From contig NZ_JAGYJK010000016.1 of the NCBI RefSeq assembly GCF_018402175.1, forward strand, positions 62,001 through 126,000: 64,000 nucleotides of DNA. The letters are read 5' to 3'. Source of the DNA: Yoonia sp. Lineage in GTDB: Bacteria > Pseudomonadota > Alphaproteobacteria > Rhodobacterales > Rhodobacteraceae. The notes under the pieces are model-generated. The model searched no databases, was not told the origin of the DNA, and saw only the letters and a program-made list of their open reading frames with translations. The first letter of the stretch is position 1. Each line of letters begins with the position of its first letter. The translations under genes were made by a program, and so were the position numbers. Of this stretch, positions 1 through 8,324 are shown one piece after another.

Positions 1-274
1 AACGCTGGGCGCGTCGCGGCGCAGTATTCTGGCCAGTTTCGCGCTGCGGTCGGCCTTGCTGGGGTTGGCGGCGGGGGTGGTCGCGCTGGGCGCGGGGATA
101 TTGGGGGGCTGGGCTGTCGCAACCTTTATCATGGACACCGGCTATACCGTGATCTGGGGCAATGCCTTGCTGATCATCGGGGGCGGCATCATGGCCTCGC
201 TGCTGGCGGGGCTGGCGTTCGCCTTGCGCCCCTTGGCGGCGAAACCCGCACGCGTGCTACGCGCGCGGGAATGA
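1..274 (+). CDS. FtsX-family ABC transporter permease, C-terminal fragment
   Basis: The window opens inside this gene; the frame is open from base 2 to the stop at 274, giving about 90 residues. The fragment begins with LGASRRSIL, the short cytoplasmic motif that precedes the last two membrane segments in FtsX-type permeases (LolC/E, MacB and YbbP relatives). Two hydrophobic stretches follow, and the protein ends in a basic tail (ARVLRARE). It would form the membrane part of an ABC system acting on lipids or the envelope, but the substrate cannot be told from this fragment. It converges on gltX, whose stop lies 2 bp away. The YbbP-like subgroup is my best guess. Confidence 0.75.
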   Translation, partial: TLGASRRSILASFALRSALLGLAAGVVALGAGILGGWAVATFIMDTGYTVIWGNALLIIGGGIMASLLAGLAFALRPLAAKPARVLRARE

Positions 275-276
275 CG

Positions 277-1599
277 TCAAAGCTTGGGCTTGACCTGCAA
301 CAGGGGCATCACATCGGCCATTTCCGGCCCGCGTTCCAGCCCGGTGACCGCCTTGCGTAGCGGCATGAACAGGCCCTTGCCTTTGCGGCCAGTCTCGTCC
401 TTGACCACTGCCGTCCAGTTTGCCCAAGTATCCGCCGTATAGGGCGGGTTATCAAGCAGGAACAATGCCTTGGCGATAAATTCGCGGTCTTCGTCCTCGA
501 CCAGCGGGGTCGCTCCGTCGCGCAACATCGCCCACCAGCCTGCCACATCGTCGAGCGTCGCGATATTGTCGCGCACGAGCGTCCAGAACGGCACACGCAG
601 GTCGGACGGCACGCCCGCCGATGTCAGCACATCGGCCACATCATCCGCCGACAGCGTGGACAGATAGCGCGCGGTCAGCGGGCCAAGATCCTCGGCGTCG
701 AATTTCGTCGGGGCCGATCCGAATTTCGACAGATCGAAACCGGCCACAACCTCGGCCACGTTCGCGCGCAATTCGACGGGATCGGCAGAGCCAAGCCGCG
801 CCATCAGCGACAGGATCGCCTGCGGTGCGATGCCTTTGGCGCGCAGATCACGCAGCGACAGGGTGCCAAGGCGCTTGGACAGCGCCTCGCCCTGCAGGCC
901 GGTGAGCAGCGAATGGTGCGCGAAACGTGGAACAGTGCCGCCCAGCGCCTGAATGATCTGGATCTGCGTCGCGGTATTGGTCACATGGTCCGACCCGCGC
1001 ACGATATCGGTGATCCCCATATCCACATCGTCCACAGGCGATGCAAATGTGTACAGGATCTGCCCGTCTTCTTTGATCAGGATCGGATCACTGACCGAAG
1101 CGGCATCGATCGAGATATCCCCGATAATCCCGTCGGGCCATTCGATCCGTTCCAGATCCAGCTTGAAGCGCCAGTGCCCCCGCCGCCCTTCGGCGCGATA
1201 GGCGTCTTTCTGGGCTTCGGTCAGGTCCAGCGCCGCACGGTCGTAGACCGGCGGCTTGCCCATGTTGAGCTGCTTCTTGCGCTTGAGGTCCAGTTCGACG
1301 GGTGTTTCAAAACATTCGTACAGCCGGCCCATGTCGATCAGCTGCTGCTTGGCTTCGGCATAGCGCTCAAGGCGGCGCGACTGGTATTCCATCCGGTCCC
1401 ATGTCAGGCCCAGCCATGTCAGATCGGCCTTGATGCCTTCGACATATTCGTCCTTGGACCGTTCAGGGTCGGTATCGTCGATCCGCAACACGAAGGTGCC
1501 GCCGTTCTGTCGTGCAATCGCATAGTTGAACAAAGCCGCGCGCAGGTTGCCGATATGCAGGTATCCGGTGGGGGATGGGGCGAATCTTGTCGTGGTCAT
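277..1599 (-). CDS. gltX: Glutamyl-tRNA synthetase (class I)
   Basis: Charges tRNA-Glu with glutamate in the cytoplasm; in alphaproteobacteria GltX enzymes may also act on tRNA-Gln for the amidotransferase route. The class I HIGH signature is seen as PSPTGYLHIGN (residues 8-18) and the KMSKS-equivalent as LSKRLG (240-245). Its 440 residues are slightly short for the family (about 460-480). The open frame extends 19 codons upstream, but the start at 1599 places the conserved TTRFAPSPTG at the N-terminus, as usual. Many Rhodobacterales carry two gltX copies, and the KRLG rather than KRHG loop leaves open which paralogue this is. It is transcribed divergently from the metallo-beta-lactamase-fold gene. 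Confidence 0.93.
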   Translation of the reverse strand: MTTTRFAPSPTGYLHIGNLRAALFNYAIARQNGGTFVLRIDDTDPERSKDEYVEGIKADLTWLGLTWDRMEYQSRRLERYAEAKQQLIDMGRLYECFETPVELDLKRKKQLNMGKPPVYDRAALDLTEAQKDAYRAEGRRGHWRFKLDLERIEWPDGIIGDISIDAASVSDPILIKEDGQILYTFASPVDDVDMGITDIVRGSDHVTNTATQIQIIQALGGTVPRFAHHSLLTGLQGEALSKRLGTLSLRDLRAKGIAPQAILSLMARLGSADPVELRANVAEVVAGFDLSKFGSAPTKFDAEDLGPLTARYLSTLSADDVADVLTSAGVPSDLRVPFWTLVRDNIATLDDVAGWWAMLRDGATPLVEDEDREFIAKALFLLDNPPYTADTWANWTAVVKDETGRKGKGLFMPLRKAVTGLERGPEMADVMPLLQVKPKL

Positions 1600-1710
1600 G
1601 CGATATACTCCTGTTGCGGCACGCTTTGTCATGTCGGGGGCGTTTTGTCCATGCAAGGCACAGCGATCACAAAAGCGTTGGTTGCCAGACAGACAACGAG
1701 AACTAAGACT

Positions 1711-1734
1711 TTTCGTATTAAATTTCGTATTAAA
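1711..1734. repeat. Perfect tandem 12-bp repeat in the gltX/MBL promoter region
   Basis: The unit TTTCGTATTAAA occurs twice head to tail (1711-1722 and 1723-1734) in the AT-rich spacer between divergent gltX and the metallo-beta-lactamase-fold gene. It ends just before the GGAAGGA ribosome-binding site of the latter (about 1739-1745). It could be a tandem operator, a duplicated -10 region, or chance slippage in an AT-rich leader. Confidence 0.6.
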
Positions 1735-1752
1735 TTATGGAAGGATTTTGTC

Positions 1753-2664
1753 ATGCTGATTTCCCGTCGTCAGACCCTCCTGTCAGGGGCAGCCCTGCCG
1801 TTGGCCGCCGCTGCCCCGTCGCTGGTGCAGGCACAGGCCGCCACCGCCACCCAGCCCACGCACCGCGATTTTACGCTGGGCGATTTCCGGGTGACGACGC
1901 TTTTGTCCGGCAGCCGCCGTGTCGAAAACCCGCAAGGCATTTTTGGCATGAACGTCGATGCCGAGACCTTTGCCGCCGTCAGCGCCGAAAACTTCATCCC
2001 GACCGATGCCGCACAGTTCTTTTTCACGCCAACCGTGCTGAACACCGGATCAGAGGTCATCCTGTTCGACACCGGCAACGACGCCGCAGGGATCACCGCC
2101 GCACTGGCAGGCGCGGGTTACATCCCTGACCAGATCACCCATGTTGTCCTGACCCATATGCACGGCGACCATATCGGCGGTCTGACCGATGAAAGCGGCG
2201 CGGAAACATTTGCCAATGCCGCCTACGTCACGGGTCAGGTGGAATACGACCATTGGGCCGCTGCCGAAAACGAAGGGTTCAACGCCAAGGTCCGTCCACT
2301 GGCCGAAAAGATGTCGTTTCTTGGGGATGGTGACGCCGTGCGCGGCGGTGTGACCGCAACGGCCGCCTTTGGCCATACGCCCGGCCATATGGGGTACATG
2401 CTGGAAAGCGGCGGATCGCAGCTGTTCCTGATGGCCGACACCGCCAATCATTATGTCTGGTCCGTGGCCTATCCCGATTGGGAAGTCCGGTTCGATATGG
2501 ACAAAGCCGCCGCCGCGGCAACCCGCCGCCGCGTGATGGGCATGGCCGCCGCCGACCGGATCCCGCTGATCGGCTATCACATGCCGTTCCCGGGTCTCGG
2601 GTTCATCGACACGCGCGCGGACGACACGTTCCATTTCGTGCCGCATTCCTATCAGCTGATCTGA
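1753..2664 (+). CDS. Tat-exported metallo-beta-lactamase-fold hydrolase
   Basis: A 303-residue binuclear-metal hydrolase of the MBL superfamily. The N-terminus has a twin-arginine signal (SRRQTLL, residues 4-10) followed by an Ala-rich hydrophobic core ending near AQA (26-28), so the protein should be folded before export to the periplasm. The metal-binding HxHxDH motif is THMHGDH (134-140); a second metal-site His lies in GHTPGH and a conserved Asp in MADTANH. The substrate is unknown: the family includes lactonases, quorum-quenching enzymes and arylsulfatases. The start at 1753 is preceded by GGAAGGA. A much longer frame reading through gltX on this strand is not credible. Confidence 0.85.
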   Translation: MLISRRQTLLSGAALPLAAAAPSLVQAQAATATQPTHRDFTLGDFRVTTLLSGSRRVENPQGIFGMNVDAETFAAVSAENFIPTDAAQFFFTPTVLNTGSEVILFDTGNDAAGITAALAGAGYIPDQITHVVLTHMHGDHIGGLTDESGAETFANAAYVTGQVEYDHWAAAENEGFNAKVRPLAEKMSFLGDGDAVRGGVTATAAFGHTPGHMGYMLESGGSQLFLMADTANHYVWSVAYPDWEVRFDMDKAAAAATRRRVMGMAAADRIPLIGYHMPFPGLGFIDTRADDTFHFVPHSYQLI

Positions 2665-4326
2665 TCAGCTTGGATCGCGCCAGCGGTTGACGATCGGGTA
2701 ACGCCGGTCCAGCCAGAAGGCGCGATCCGACAACCGCACGCCGGGGGCCGCCTGAAAGCGTTTGTATTCGCTGATATAGACCAGATGTTCGATCTTTTTG
2801 ACGGTGGCGCGGTCATAACCCGCCGCGACGCAATCCGCGACCGAGGCGTCACCGTCCACCAGCATGGCCAAAATACCATCCAGCACGTCATAGGGCGGCA
2901 GGCTGTCGTCGTCGCGCTGGTCGGGGCGCAGTTCGGCTGATGGCGGCTTGTCGATGATCGCGGGCGGGATCACCTGCCCCGCTGGCCCCTGCATCCAGTC
3001 GCGGTGATTGGCGTTGCGCCAGCGACAGATTTCAAAGACGCGGGTTTTGTACATGTCCTTGATCGGGTTATAGCCGCCCGCCATATCGCCATAGATCGTG
3101 GCATAGCCAACAGCGACTTCGGATTTGTTGCCGGTGGTCAGCAGCATTTCGCCGAACTTGTTGGATTGCGCCATCAAGAGCAGACCACGGATGCGGGACT
3201 GGATATTCTCCTCGGTCAGATCGGCGGGCATGTCGCCGAACAAGGGCGCCAGCGCCTCGGTCACCGCAGCGCGCGGGCCTGCGATGCTGACGGTGTCATA
3301 GCGACAGCCCAGCGCGCGCGCGGCAGCGGCGGCATCATCCAGCGACGCCTGCGACGTATATTCCGACGGCAGCATGACGCAGCGCACCTGATCGGCCCCC
3401 AGTGCATCAACGGCGATGGCGGCAACGATGGCGGAATCAATCCCGCCTGACAGGCCGAGCAGGACCTTGCCGAAACCGGTCTTGCGCAGGTAATCGCGCA
3501 ACGCCTCGACCATGGCGCGGTAATCCTGTTCCAGATCGTCAGGCAACAGCGCCTTGGAACCATCAAGCGCGACCCAACCTTGATCGGTTTCCTGAAAATC
3601 CACATGCGTGATCGCCGCGTCAAAGACGGGCAGTTGCACGGCCAGCTTGCCACCACGGTTCAGCACAAAAGACCCACCGTCGAACATCTGATCATCCTGC
3701 CCGCCAATCATGTTCAGATAGACCAGCGGCACATCGTTTTCCACGACACGCGCAATCATCGTCTGCAACCGGATCGGGAACTTGTCACGGAAATAGGGCG
3801 ATCCGTTCGGCACCACGAGTATCTGCGCCCCGCTTTCGACCATGGTTTCGCAGACATCGGGGGACCAAGCATCCTCGCAGATCGGCGTGCCGATGCGCGG
3901 ACCACCCGCCAGCGTGACAGGGCCAGAGATATCGGCGCTCTTGAACAGACGCACTTCGTCGAAGACGTTGAAATTAGGCAGAAAATGTTTACGGAACCGC
4001 GCCGTGATCTTGCCCCCGGCCAGATAGACGTAACAATTGTATAGCTTGTCACCCTCGACCATCGGCAGGCCGATCCCCAGCACAGGCCCATCCGCGCAGG
4101 CCCGCGCCAAGGCATCAAGCCGGGTCGCAGCATCGGCGACAAAAGCCGGTTTGCGCACCAGATCCTGCGTCTGATAGCCGGTCAGGAACATTTCGGGCAG
4201 CACCACCAGATCGGCGCCCGCCGCTTTGCCTTCCGCCCATGCCTGCGCCGCCAGCGCCGCATTGCCCGCCAGATCGCCCAATGTGGGATTAAGCTGTGCC
4301 ATGGTCAGGCGAAAGTTGCGTGTCAT
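2665..4326 (-). CDS. nadE: Glutamine-dependent NAD+ synthetase
   Basis: Makes NAD+ from deamido-NAD+ using glutamine nitrogen and ATP, the last step of NAD biosynthesis. The 553-residue protein has the two expected domains. The N-terminal nitrilase-type glutaminase has the triad Glu45 (LPEMF), Lys113 (FRKHF) and Cys150 (PICEDAW). The C-terminal synthetase has the PP-loop SGGIDS (293-298) followed by NKSEVAVGYATIYGDMAGG. This is the full-length two-domain form. The gene abuts the MBL-fold gene tail to tail, with their stop codons adjacent at 2664/2665. No sign of degradation. Confidence 0.95.
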   Translation of the reverse strand: MTRNFRLTMAQLNPTLGDLAGNAALAAQAWAEGKAAGADLVVLPEMFLTGYQTQDLVRKPAFVADAATRLDALARACADGPVLGIGLPMVEGDKLYNCYVYLAGGKITARFRKHFLPNFNVFDEVRLFKSADISGPVTLAGGPRIGTPICEDAWSPDVCETMVESGAQILVVPNGSPYFRDKFPIRLQTMIARVVENDVPLVYLNMIGGQDDQMFDGGSFVLNRGGKLAVQLPVFDAAITHVDFQETDQGWVALDGSKALLPDDLEQDYRAMVEALRDYLRKTGFGKVLLGLSGGIDSAIVAAIAVDALGADQVRCVMLPSEYTSQASLDDAAAAARALGCRYDTVSIAGPRAAVTEALAPLFGDMPADLTEENIQSRIRGLLLMAQSNKFGEMLLTTGNKSEVAVGYATIYGDMAGGYNPIKDMYKTRVFEICRWRNANHRDWMQGPAGQVIPPAIIDKPPSAELRPDQRDDDSLPPYDVLDGILAMLVDGDASVADCVAAGYDRATVKKIEHLVYISEYKRFQAAPGVRLSDRAFWLDRRYPIVNRWRDPS

Positions 4327-4475
4327 AGTTTTGTCCCAATATGCTGAAACTGATGTAGCAGAACCGAGCGCGGGGGAAAGACCAATGGCAACATTCGGCG
4401 CTGCTGCCGTCTTGTACGTTGTCAGGTGGCAGTAGCTCTTTTAAGCTGTGCCAACCTTAGGGATCGGAGACGAGG

Positions 4476-5885
4476 ATGAAGATGTTTGGTTTACCTCAGG
4501 GGATTGCCACGGCCCTTTTGATTGCAGGGTTCGCTGCAAGCGCGCAGGCGCAGGACATCCAGACCAAGCAGTATGACGACGGTGGCGTTTACGAAGGCAC
4601 CTTTGTCGATGGCCTGCAGGACGGTACCGGCACCTATCGGTTGCCCAATGGATACGAATATTCCGGCGATTGGGTCGCGGGCGAAATTCGTGGCCAGGGC
4701 ATCGCGCGCTTTCCCAACGGATCCGTCTATGAAGGGAGCTTTGCTGCGGGTAAGCCCGAGGGCCAGGGCAAGATCACCTTTGCCGACGGCGGTACTTTTG
4801 AGGGTGACTGGGTCGATGGCACTATCACCGGCAACGGCGTGGCCGAATATGCCAACGGTGTCGTCTATCAAGGCGAATTCCGCAATGCGATGCACCACGG
4901 GATCGGCATCATGACCGGCCCCGGTGGCTACGCCTACGAAGGCGAATGGATCAACGGCATCAAAGAAGGTGAAGGCCGCATCACCTATCCCGATGGTGCA
5001 CTTTACCAAGGCAGCCTGCGCGCTGGTGAACGCGATGGCACTGGTACGCTGACCATGGCCGACGGTCTGGTCTATTCCGGCGACTGGGTCGCAGGCCAGA
5101 TCGAGGGGACCGGCACGCTGACCCAACCCAATGGCGATATCTACGAAGGCGCTTTGGTCGCTGGCCGCCGCGAAGGTCAGGGCCGCATCACCTATGCCAA
5201 TGGCGACACCTATGAGGGCAGCTTCATAAGCGACCGCCGCGAAGGCACCGGCACGTTCCGGGGCGCAGATGGTTACGTGTATACCGGCGCATGGGCGGGC
5301 GGTCAGATGTCGGGCATGGGCGAAGTCACCTATCCCGACGGGTCGGTCTATGTCGGCAGTTTTGCAAATGACCTGGCCGATGGCACCGGCAAAATCACCT
5401 ATCCTGACGGGTCAACCTATGAAGGTGCATGGGTTGCCGGCGTGATCAGTGGCAAGGGCATTGCGACCTATGCCAACGGTCTGGTCTACGACGGCGAATT
5501 CCTGAACGCCCAGAACCATGGCCAAGGCAAGATGACCTATGCCGACGGTTATGTCTACGAAGGCGCATGGGCCGAAGGCCAGCGCAACGGCATTGGCCGC
5601 GCGACCTATGCTGACGGCACGGTCTATGTCGGTGAATTCGTCGATGGCCAGCGCAGTGGTCAAGGCGAAATCACCCTGCCCGACGGGTTTACTTATGCCG
5701 GCGCATGGCAGGACGGCGAGATCAGCGGCTATGGCATCGCGACCTATGCCAATGGCGATGTCTATGAAGGCAATTTCCTGCGCGGTCGTCGCGAAGGCGA
5801 AGGCACGATGCGTTATGCGACAGGGCAGGAAAGCACTGGTTTGTGGTCGGACGGGGCGTTTGTGTCGCAAACAGCGGGCGAGTGA
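4476..5885 (+). CDS. Secreted MORN-repeat protein (18 repeats)
   Basis: A 469-residue protein with a Sec signal peptide (hydrophobic stretch about 8-24, AQA cleavage site near residue 26). It is followed by eighteen 23-residue MORN repeats of the form YxGxF/WxxGxxxGxGxxxxxxGxx (residues 39-452) and a half repeat. MORN arrays form elongated beta-hairpin solenoids that bind lipids or proteins; the bacterial ones are largely uncharacterised, and with a signal peptide this one should sit in the periplasm or outside. The fifth repeat residue alternates F and W, with one break between repeats 9 and 10, which marks an internal duplication. GGAG lies upstream of the start. No operon partner is evident; the photolyase gene converges on it. 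Confidence 0.88.
   Translation: MKMFGLPQGIATALLIAGFAASAQAQDIQTKQYDDGGVYEGTFVDGLQDGTGTYRLPNGYEYSGDWVAGEIRGQGIARFPNGSVYEGSFAAGKPEGQGKITFADGGTFEGDWVDGTITGNGVAEYANGVVYQGEFRNAMHHGIGIMTGPGGYAYEGEWINGIKEGEGRITYPDGALYQGSLRAGERDGTGTLTMADGLVYSGDWVAGQIEGTGTLTQPNGDIYEGALVAGRREGQGRITYANGDTYEGSFISDRREGTGTFRGADGYVYTGAWAGGQMSGMGEVTYPDGSVYVGSFANDLADGTGKITYPDGSTYEGAWVAGVISGKGIATYANGLVYDGEFLNAQNHGQGKMTYADGYVYEGAWAEGQRNGIGRATYADGTVYVGEFVDGQRSGQGEITLPDGFTYAGAWQDGEISGYGIATYANGDVYEGNFLRGRREGEGTMRYATGQESTGLWSDGAFVSQTAGE
4590..5831 (+). repeat. Two diverged tandem copies of a nine-MORN block (621 bp each)
   Basis: Aligning the eighteen repeats gives best matches nine units apart: repeat 4 with 13 (both ..GYGxAxYANGxV type), 5 with 14 (GEFxNAxxHG), 9 with 18 (GRREGxG). 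Block one covers codons 39-245 and block two codons 246-452. The F/W alternation runs regularly inside each block and resets at the junction. The two copies have diverged clearly at the protein level, so the duplication is old. Confidence 0.75.
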
Positions 5886-5896
5886 CCCAAACGCAT

Positions 5897-7423
5897 TTAT
5901 ACAGGCGCGCCCGCATCCATCCGCGACAAGAAATCCGCCGCCTCTGACAGCACTTGATGACGGCGGGCGGGGTCCATCTTGTCCCATACGGCGTACATCT
6001 GGCCCATCCGCGGATTGCCTTTGAACCGGTCGCGGTGCCGGTCGAGGAAATGCCAGTACAGCAGGTTGAACGGACAGGCATCCACGCCGGTCTTGTCCTG
6101 CACGCGGTAGGCGCAGCTGCCGCAATAATCCGACATCTTGTGAATGTAATTGCCCGACGAGATATAGGGTTTCGACGCGATGATCCCGCCATCGGCGAAC
6201 AGGCTCATCCCGATGACATTGGGTGCCTCGACCCATTCATAGGCATCGGCATAAACCGCCAGATACCATTCATGCACCGCTGCCGGGGCGATCCCAGCCA
6301 GCAGCGCAAAATTGCCGGTAACCATCAGGCGCTGGATATGGTGGGCGTAGGCCTCGGTCTTGGTCTGGTCCACGGCCTTGGCAATGCAGTTCATCTTGGT
6401 GGGCGCCCCCCAATACATCGCGGGCAGTTTGGCGGTATGGCCCAGCGCGTTGCGGCTGACGTAATCCGGCCCTTCGCGGAAATAGATGCCGCGCACATAT
6501 TCGCGCCAGCCGATGATCTGGCGGATGAAGCCTTCGACCGCGTTCAGCGGCGCGTGGCCGTCGCGATAGGCAGCCTCGGCAGCTTGACAGACCTCCAGCG
6601 GGTCCAAGAGCCCTGCGTTAAGATAAAGCCCGACAATCCCGTGATAAAGAAATTTGTGGTCGTTCAGCATCGCATCCTGATAATCGCCGAACTTGGGCAA
6701 GCCACCCTTGATCCAATGCGCCAGATGTTGGCGCGCCTGCCCTGTGTCGGTGGCAAACCAGAACGGGCGCAGATCGCCGAAGTTGTTGCCGAAACGGCGC
6801 GCGACCAGATCAAGCACATCTTCCACCACCGCGTCGGGGCTGAATTGCAGCGGCCCTGCGTAATCCACGCTATCAGGGGCCGGTTTGCGGTTGTCGTGGT
6901 CGTAATTCCACTTGCCGCCCTCGGGCTGGTCGCCATCCATCAAAAGGCCCGTCTTGCGGCGCATATCGCGGTAGAAATATTCCATCCGCAACTGTTTGCG
7001 CCCTTCGGCCCAAGCCGCGAAATCCGCATGAGACGCGATAAACCGGTCATCGGGCAATGAATGGGATTGCAGCGGCATATCCCCCAGCGCAGCGATCAAC
7101 CGCCATTCGCCGGGTTCGGTATAGACGACACCAGCGGCCTTATGCTCGCTGGCACGGCGGATCAACTCGCCGGTGATTGATCCGGTGTTGTCGGGATCAT
7201 CCAGCCGCGTATAGGCGACCTGCCAGCCATCCGCGCGCAACTGGTCCGCGAATTTGCGCATCGCGGCGAAAAGAAACGCGATCTTCTTGGGGTGATGCGG
7301 GACATATGATGCCTCATCCGCAACCTCGGCCATGACCACGACATCGTTGGCCTTATCGCATTTGCGCAGGGCCGACAGATTGGGCGACAGCTGGTCGCCA
7401 AGGACTAGAACCAGCCTCACCAC
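5897..7423 (-). CDS. Iron-sulfur bacterial cryptochrome/photolyase (FeS-BCP, PhrB type)
   Basis: A 508-residue member of the cryptochrome/photolyase family (DUF523-like N-terminus MVRLVLVLGDQLS). The FeS-BCP group carries FAD, a lumazine antenna and a [4Fe-4S] cluster; characterised members repair (6-4) photoproducts or act in light responses. Four cysteines that would bind the cluster are present at 346, 434, 437 and 450, spaced 88, 3 and 13 residues apart, which is the spacing I recall for Agrobacterium PhrB. The start is GTG at 7423 and overlaps the 3' end of the SDR gene by 7 bp, so the two are probably cotranscribed. Repair versus signalling cannot be settled from sequence alone. Confidence 0.9.
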   Translation of the reverse strand: MVRLVLVLGDQLSPNLSALRKCDKANDVVVMAEVADEASYVPHHPKKIAFLFAAMRKFADQLRADGWQVAYTRLDDPDNTGSITGELIRRASEHKAAGVVYTEPGEWRLIAALGDMPLQSHSLPDDRFIASHADFAAWAEGRKQLRMEYFYRDMRRKTGLLMDGDQPEGGKWNYDHDNRKPAPDSVDYAGPLQFSPDAVVEDVLDLVARRFGNNFGDLRPFWFATDTGQARQHLAHWIKGGLPKFGDYQDAMLNDHKFLYHGIVGLYLNAGLLDPLEVCQAAEAAYRDGHAPLNAVEGFIRQIIGWREYVRGIYFREGPDYVSRNALGHTAKLPAMYWGAPTKMNCIAKAVDQTKTEAYAHHIQRLMVTGNFALLAGIAPAAVHEWYLAVYADAYEWVEAPNVIGMSLFADGGIIASKPYISSGNYIHKMSDYCGSCAYRVQDKTGVDACPFNLLYWHFLDRHRDRFKGNPRMGQMYAVWDKMDPARRHQVLSEAADFLSRMDAGAPV

Positions 7424-8082
7424 GGCACCTCGGTACCGGCATAGTCAAAAAACCGGCCCGTCCGCGCCGGTGTCAGCCCGTCAATGACCGCCAGCAGATG
7501 CGCCGCTGCATCGGATGCGGGCATGGTTCTATGACGGCCTGCATAATTGGCGGTAAAGGGCGTCTCCACCGTGCCGGGGTGCAGCGCCACGCAAGCAGCC
7601 TGTTTATGCGAGCGCCCCAATTCAATCGCGGCACCGCGGATGATCTGGTTTAGCGCCGCCTTGGACGCGCGATAGGCATGCCAGCCGCCGATCTGGTTGT
7701 CACCGATGGACCCCACGCGCGCGGACAGGATGGCTGCGACTGCAGGGCCGTCCTTGGCCAACAATCGCGGCACATGCCGCAGGATCAGCGCAGGACCAAT
7801 CGTATTGACCGCCAGAACCTGCGCCATGCTCTGCGCGTCGATCGCCGACAGCGCCTTTTCCGGCCCGCTGCCCTGCGGCGCCAGAATACCGACCGCCACA
7901 AAGATCAGATCAAACGGGCCGTCCAGCGCATCCAGATGCCTGTCCACGGATGAAGGATCGGTCACGTCAAACCCGTCAGCACTGCGCGACAGGCGCGTCA
8001 CCGCAGCCCCGCGGCTTTCCAGTTCAAGCGCCACGGCCGCGCCGATGCCGCCAGAGGCGCCGATGATTAATGCATTATTCAT
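7417..8082 (-). CDS. Short-chain dehydrogenase/reductase
   Basis: A 221-residue Rossmann-fold SDR. The cofactor loop GASGGIGAA is at residues 8-16 and the catalytic pair Tyr137-x3-Lys141 in YRASK, with Ser in the ILSARVGS strand. It is shorter than classical 250-residue SDRs and resembles the C-factor/CsgA-like subgroup that sits beside PhrB-type photolyases in many Rhodobacterales. The substrate is unknown. Its stop overlaps the photolyase start (7417-7423), implying translational coupling and perhaps a shared light- or DNA-damage-related role; that is inference from context only. Confidence 0.85.
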   Translation of the reverse strand: MNNALIIGASGGIGAAVALELESRGAAVTRLSRSADGFDVTDPSSVDRHLDALDGPFDLIFVAVGILAPQGSGPEKALSAIDAQSMAQVLAVNTIGPALILRHVPRLLAKDGPAVAAILSARVGSIGDNQIGGWHAYRASKAALNQIIRGAAIELGRSHKQAACVALHPGTVETPFTANYAGRHRTMPASDAAAHLLAVIDGLTPARTGRFFDYAGTEVPW

Positions 8083-8192
8083 GGTGAGCAGGATAGGACG
8101 CCCGCCATCCGCGACCAGCCCCCATCCTCGCTTTGTTCCAAATACTCACTTTATCGGCTTTTCAACAGGCACAGGATTTGTATAGTCCCCCC

Positions 8193-8255
8193 ATGATCAC
8201 CACGGCACAGATATCCGGCACTGCCCCCGCCCTGCTACTTCTTAGCAGCGCCTGA
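8193..8255 (+). CDS. Putative leucine leader peptide (attenuator ORF) upstream of leuA
   Basis: A 20-codon ORF lies 69 bp before leuA and contains four consecutive Leu codons using three synonyms (CTG CTA CTT CTT, 8232-8243), the pattern expected for a leu operon leader peptide. CTA is rare in GC-rich genomes like this one, which would sharpen the sensing of charged tRNA-Leu. It is followed by a GC-rich hairpin (8263-8298). Ribosome stalling at the Leu codons would couple leuA expression to leucine supply. No strong Shine-Dalgarno is visible before the ATG. The assignment rests on position and codon content. Confidence 0.7.
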   Translation: MITTAQISGTAPALLLLSSA

Positions 8256-8262
8256 GCGTGCC

Positions 8263-8298
8263 TGTCGGCGCGACCGCTCGGATGGGACAGCGCCGATA
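8263..8298 (+). promoter_or_regulatory. Candidate attenuator hairpin between leader ORF and leuA
   Basis: TGTCGGCGC (8263-8271) can pair with GCGCCGATA (8290-8298) in a nine-pair stem with one G-U pair and an 18-nt loop, directly after the leader stop codon. No run of U follows, so it may be a weak or Rho-assisted terminator, or it may act on translation. The competing antiterminator structure was not resolved by eye. Confidence 0.45.
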
Positions 8299-8324
8299 CT
8301 GCCAAAGATCAAAGGAATAGTGAC

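Noticed and set aside
913-2664. 583-codon plus-strand frame covering gltX antisense and the MBL gene
   Set aside because: Only the part from 1753 encodes a recognisable protein with signal peptide and ribosome-binding site; the rest is the antisense of gltX.
4590-5831. Regular repeat with 69-bp period, CRISPR-like at first sight
   Set aside because: The period is 23 codons and the repeats are coding MORN units with no spacers.
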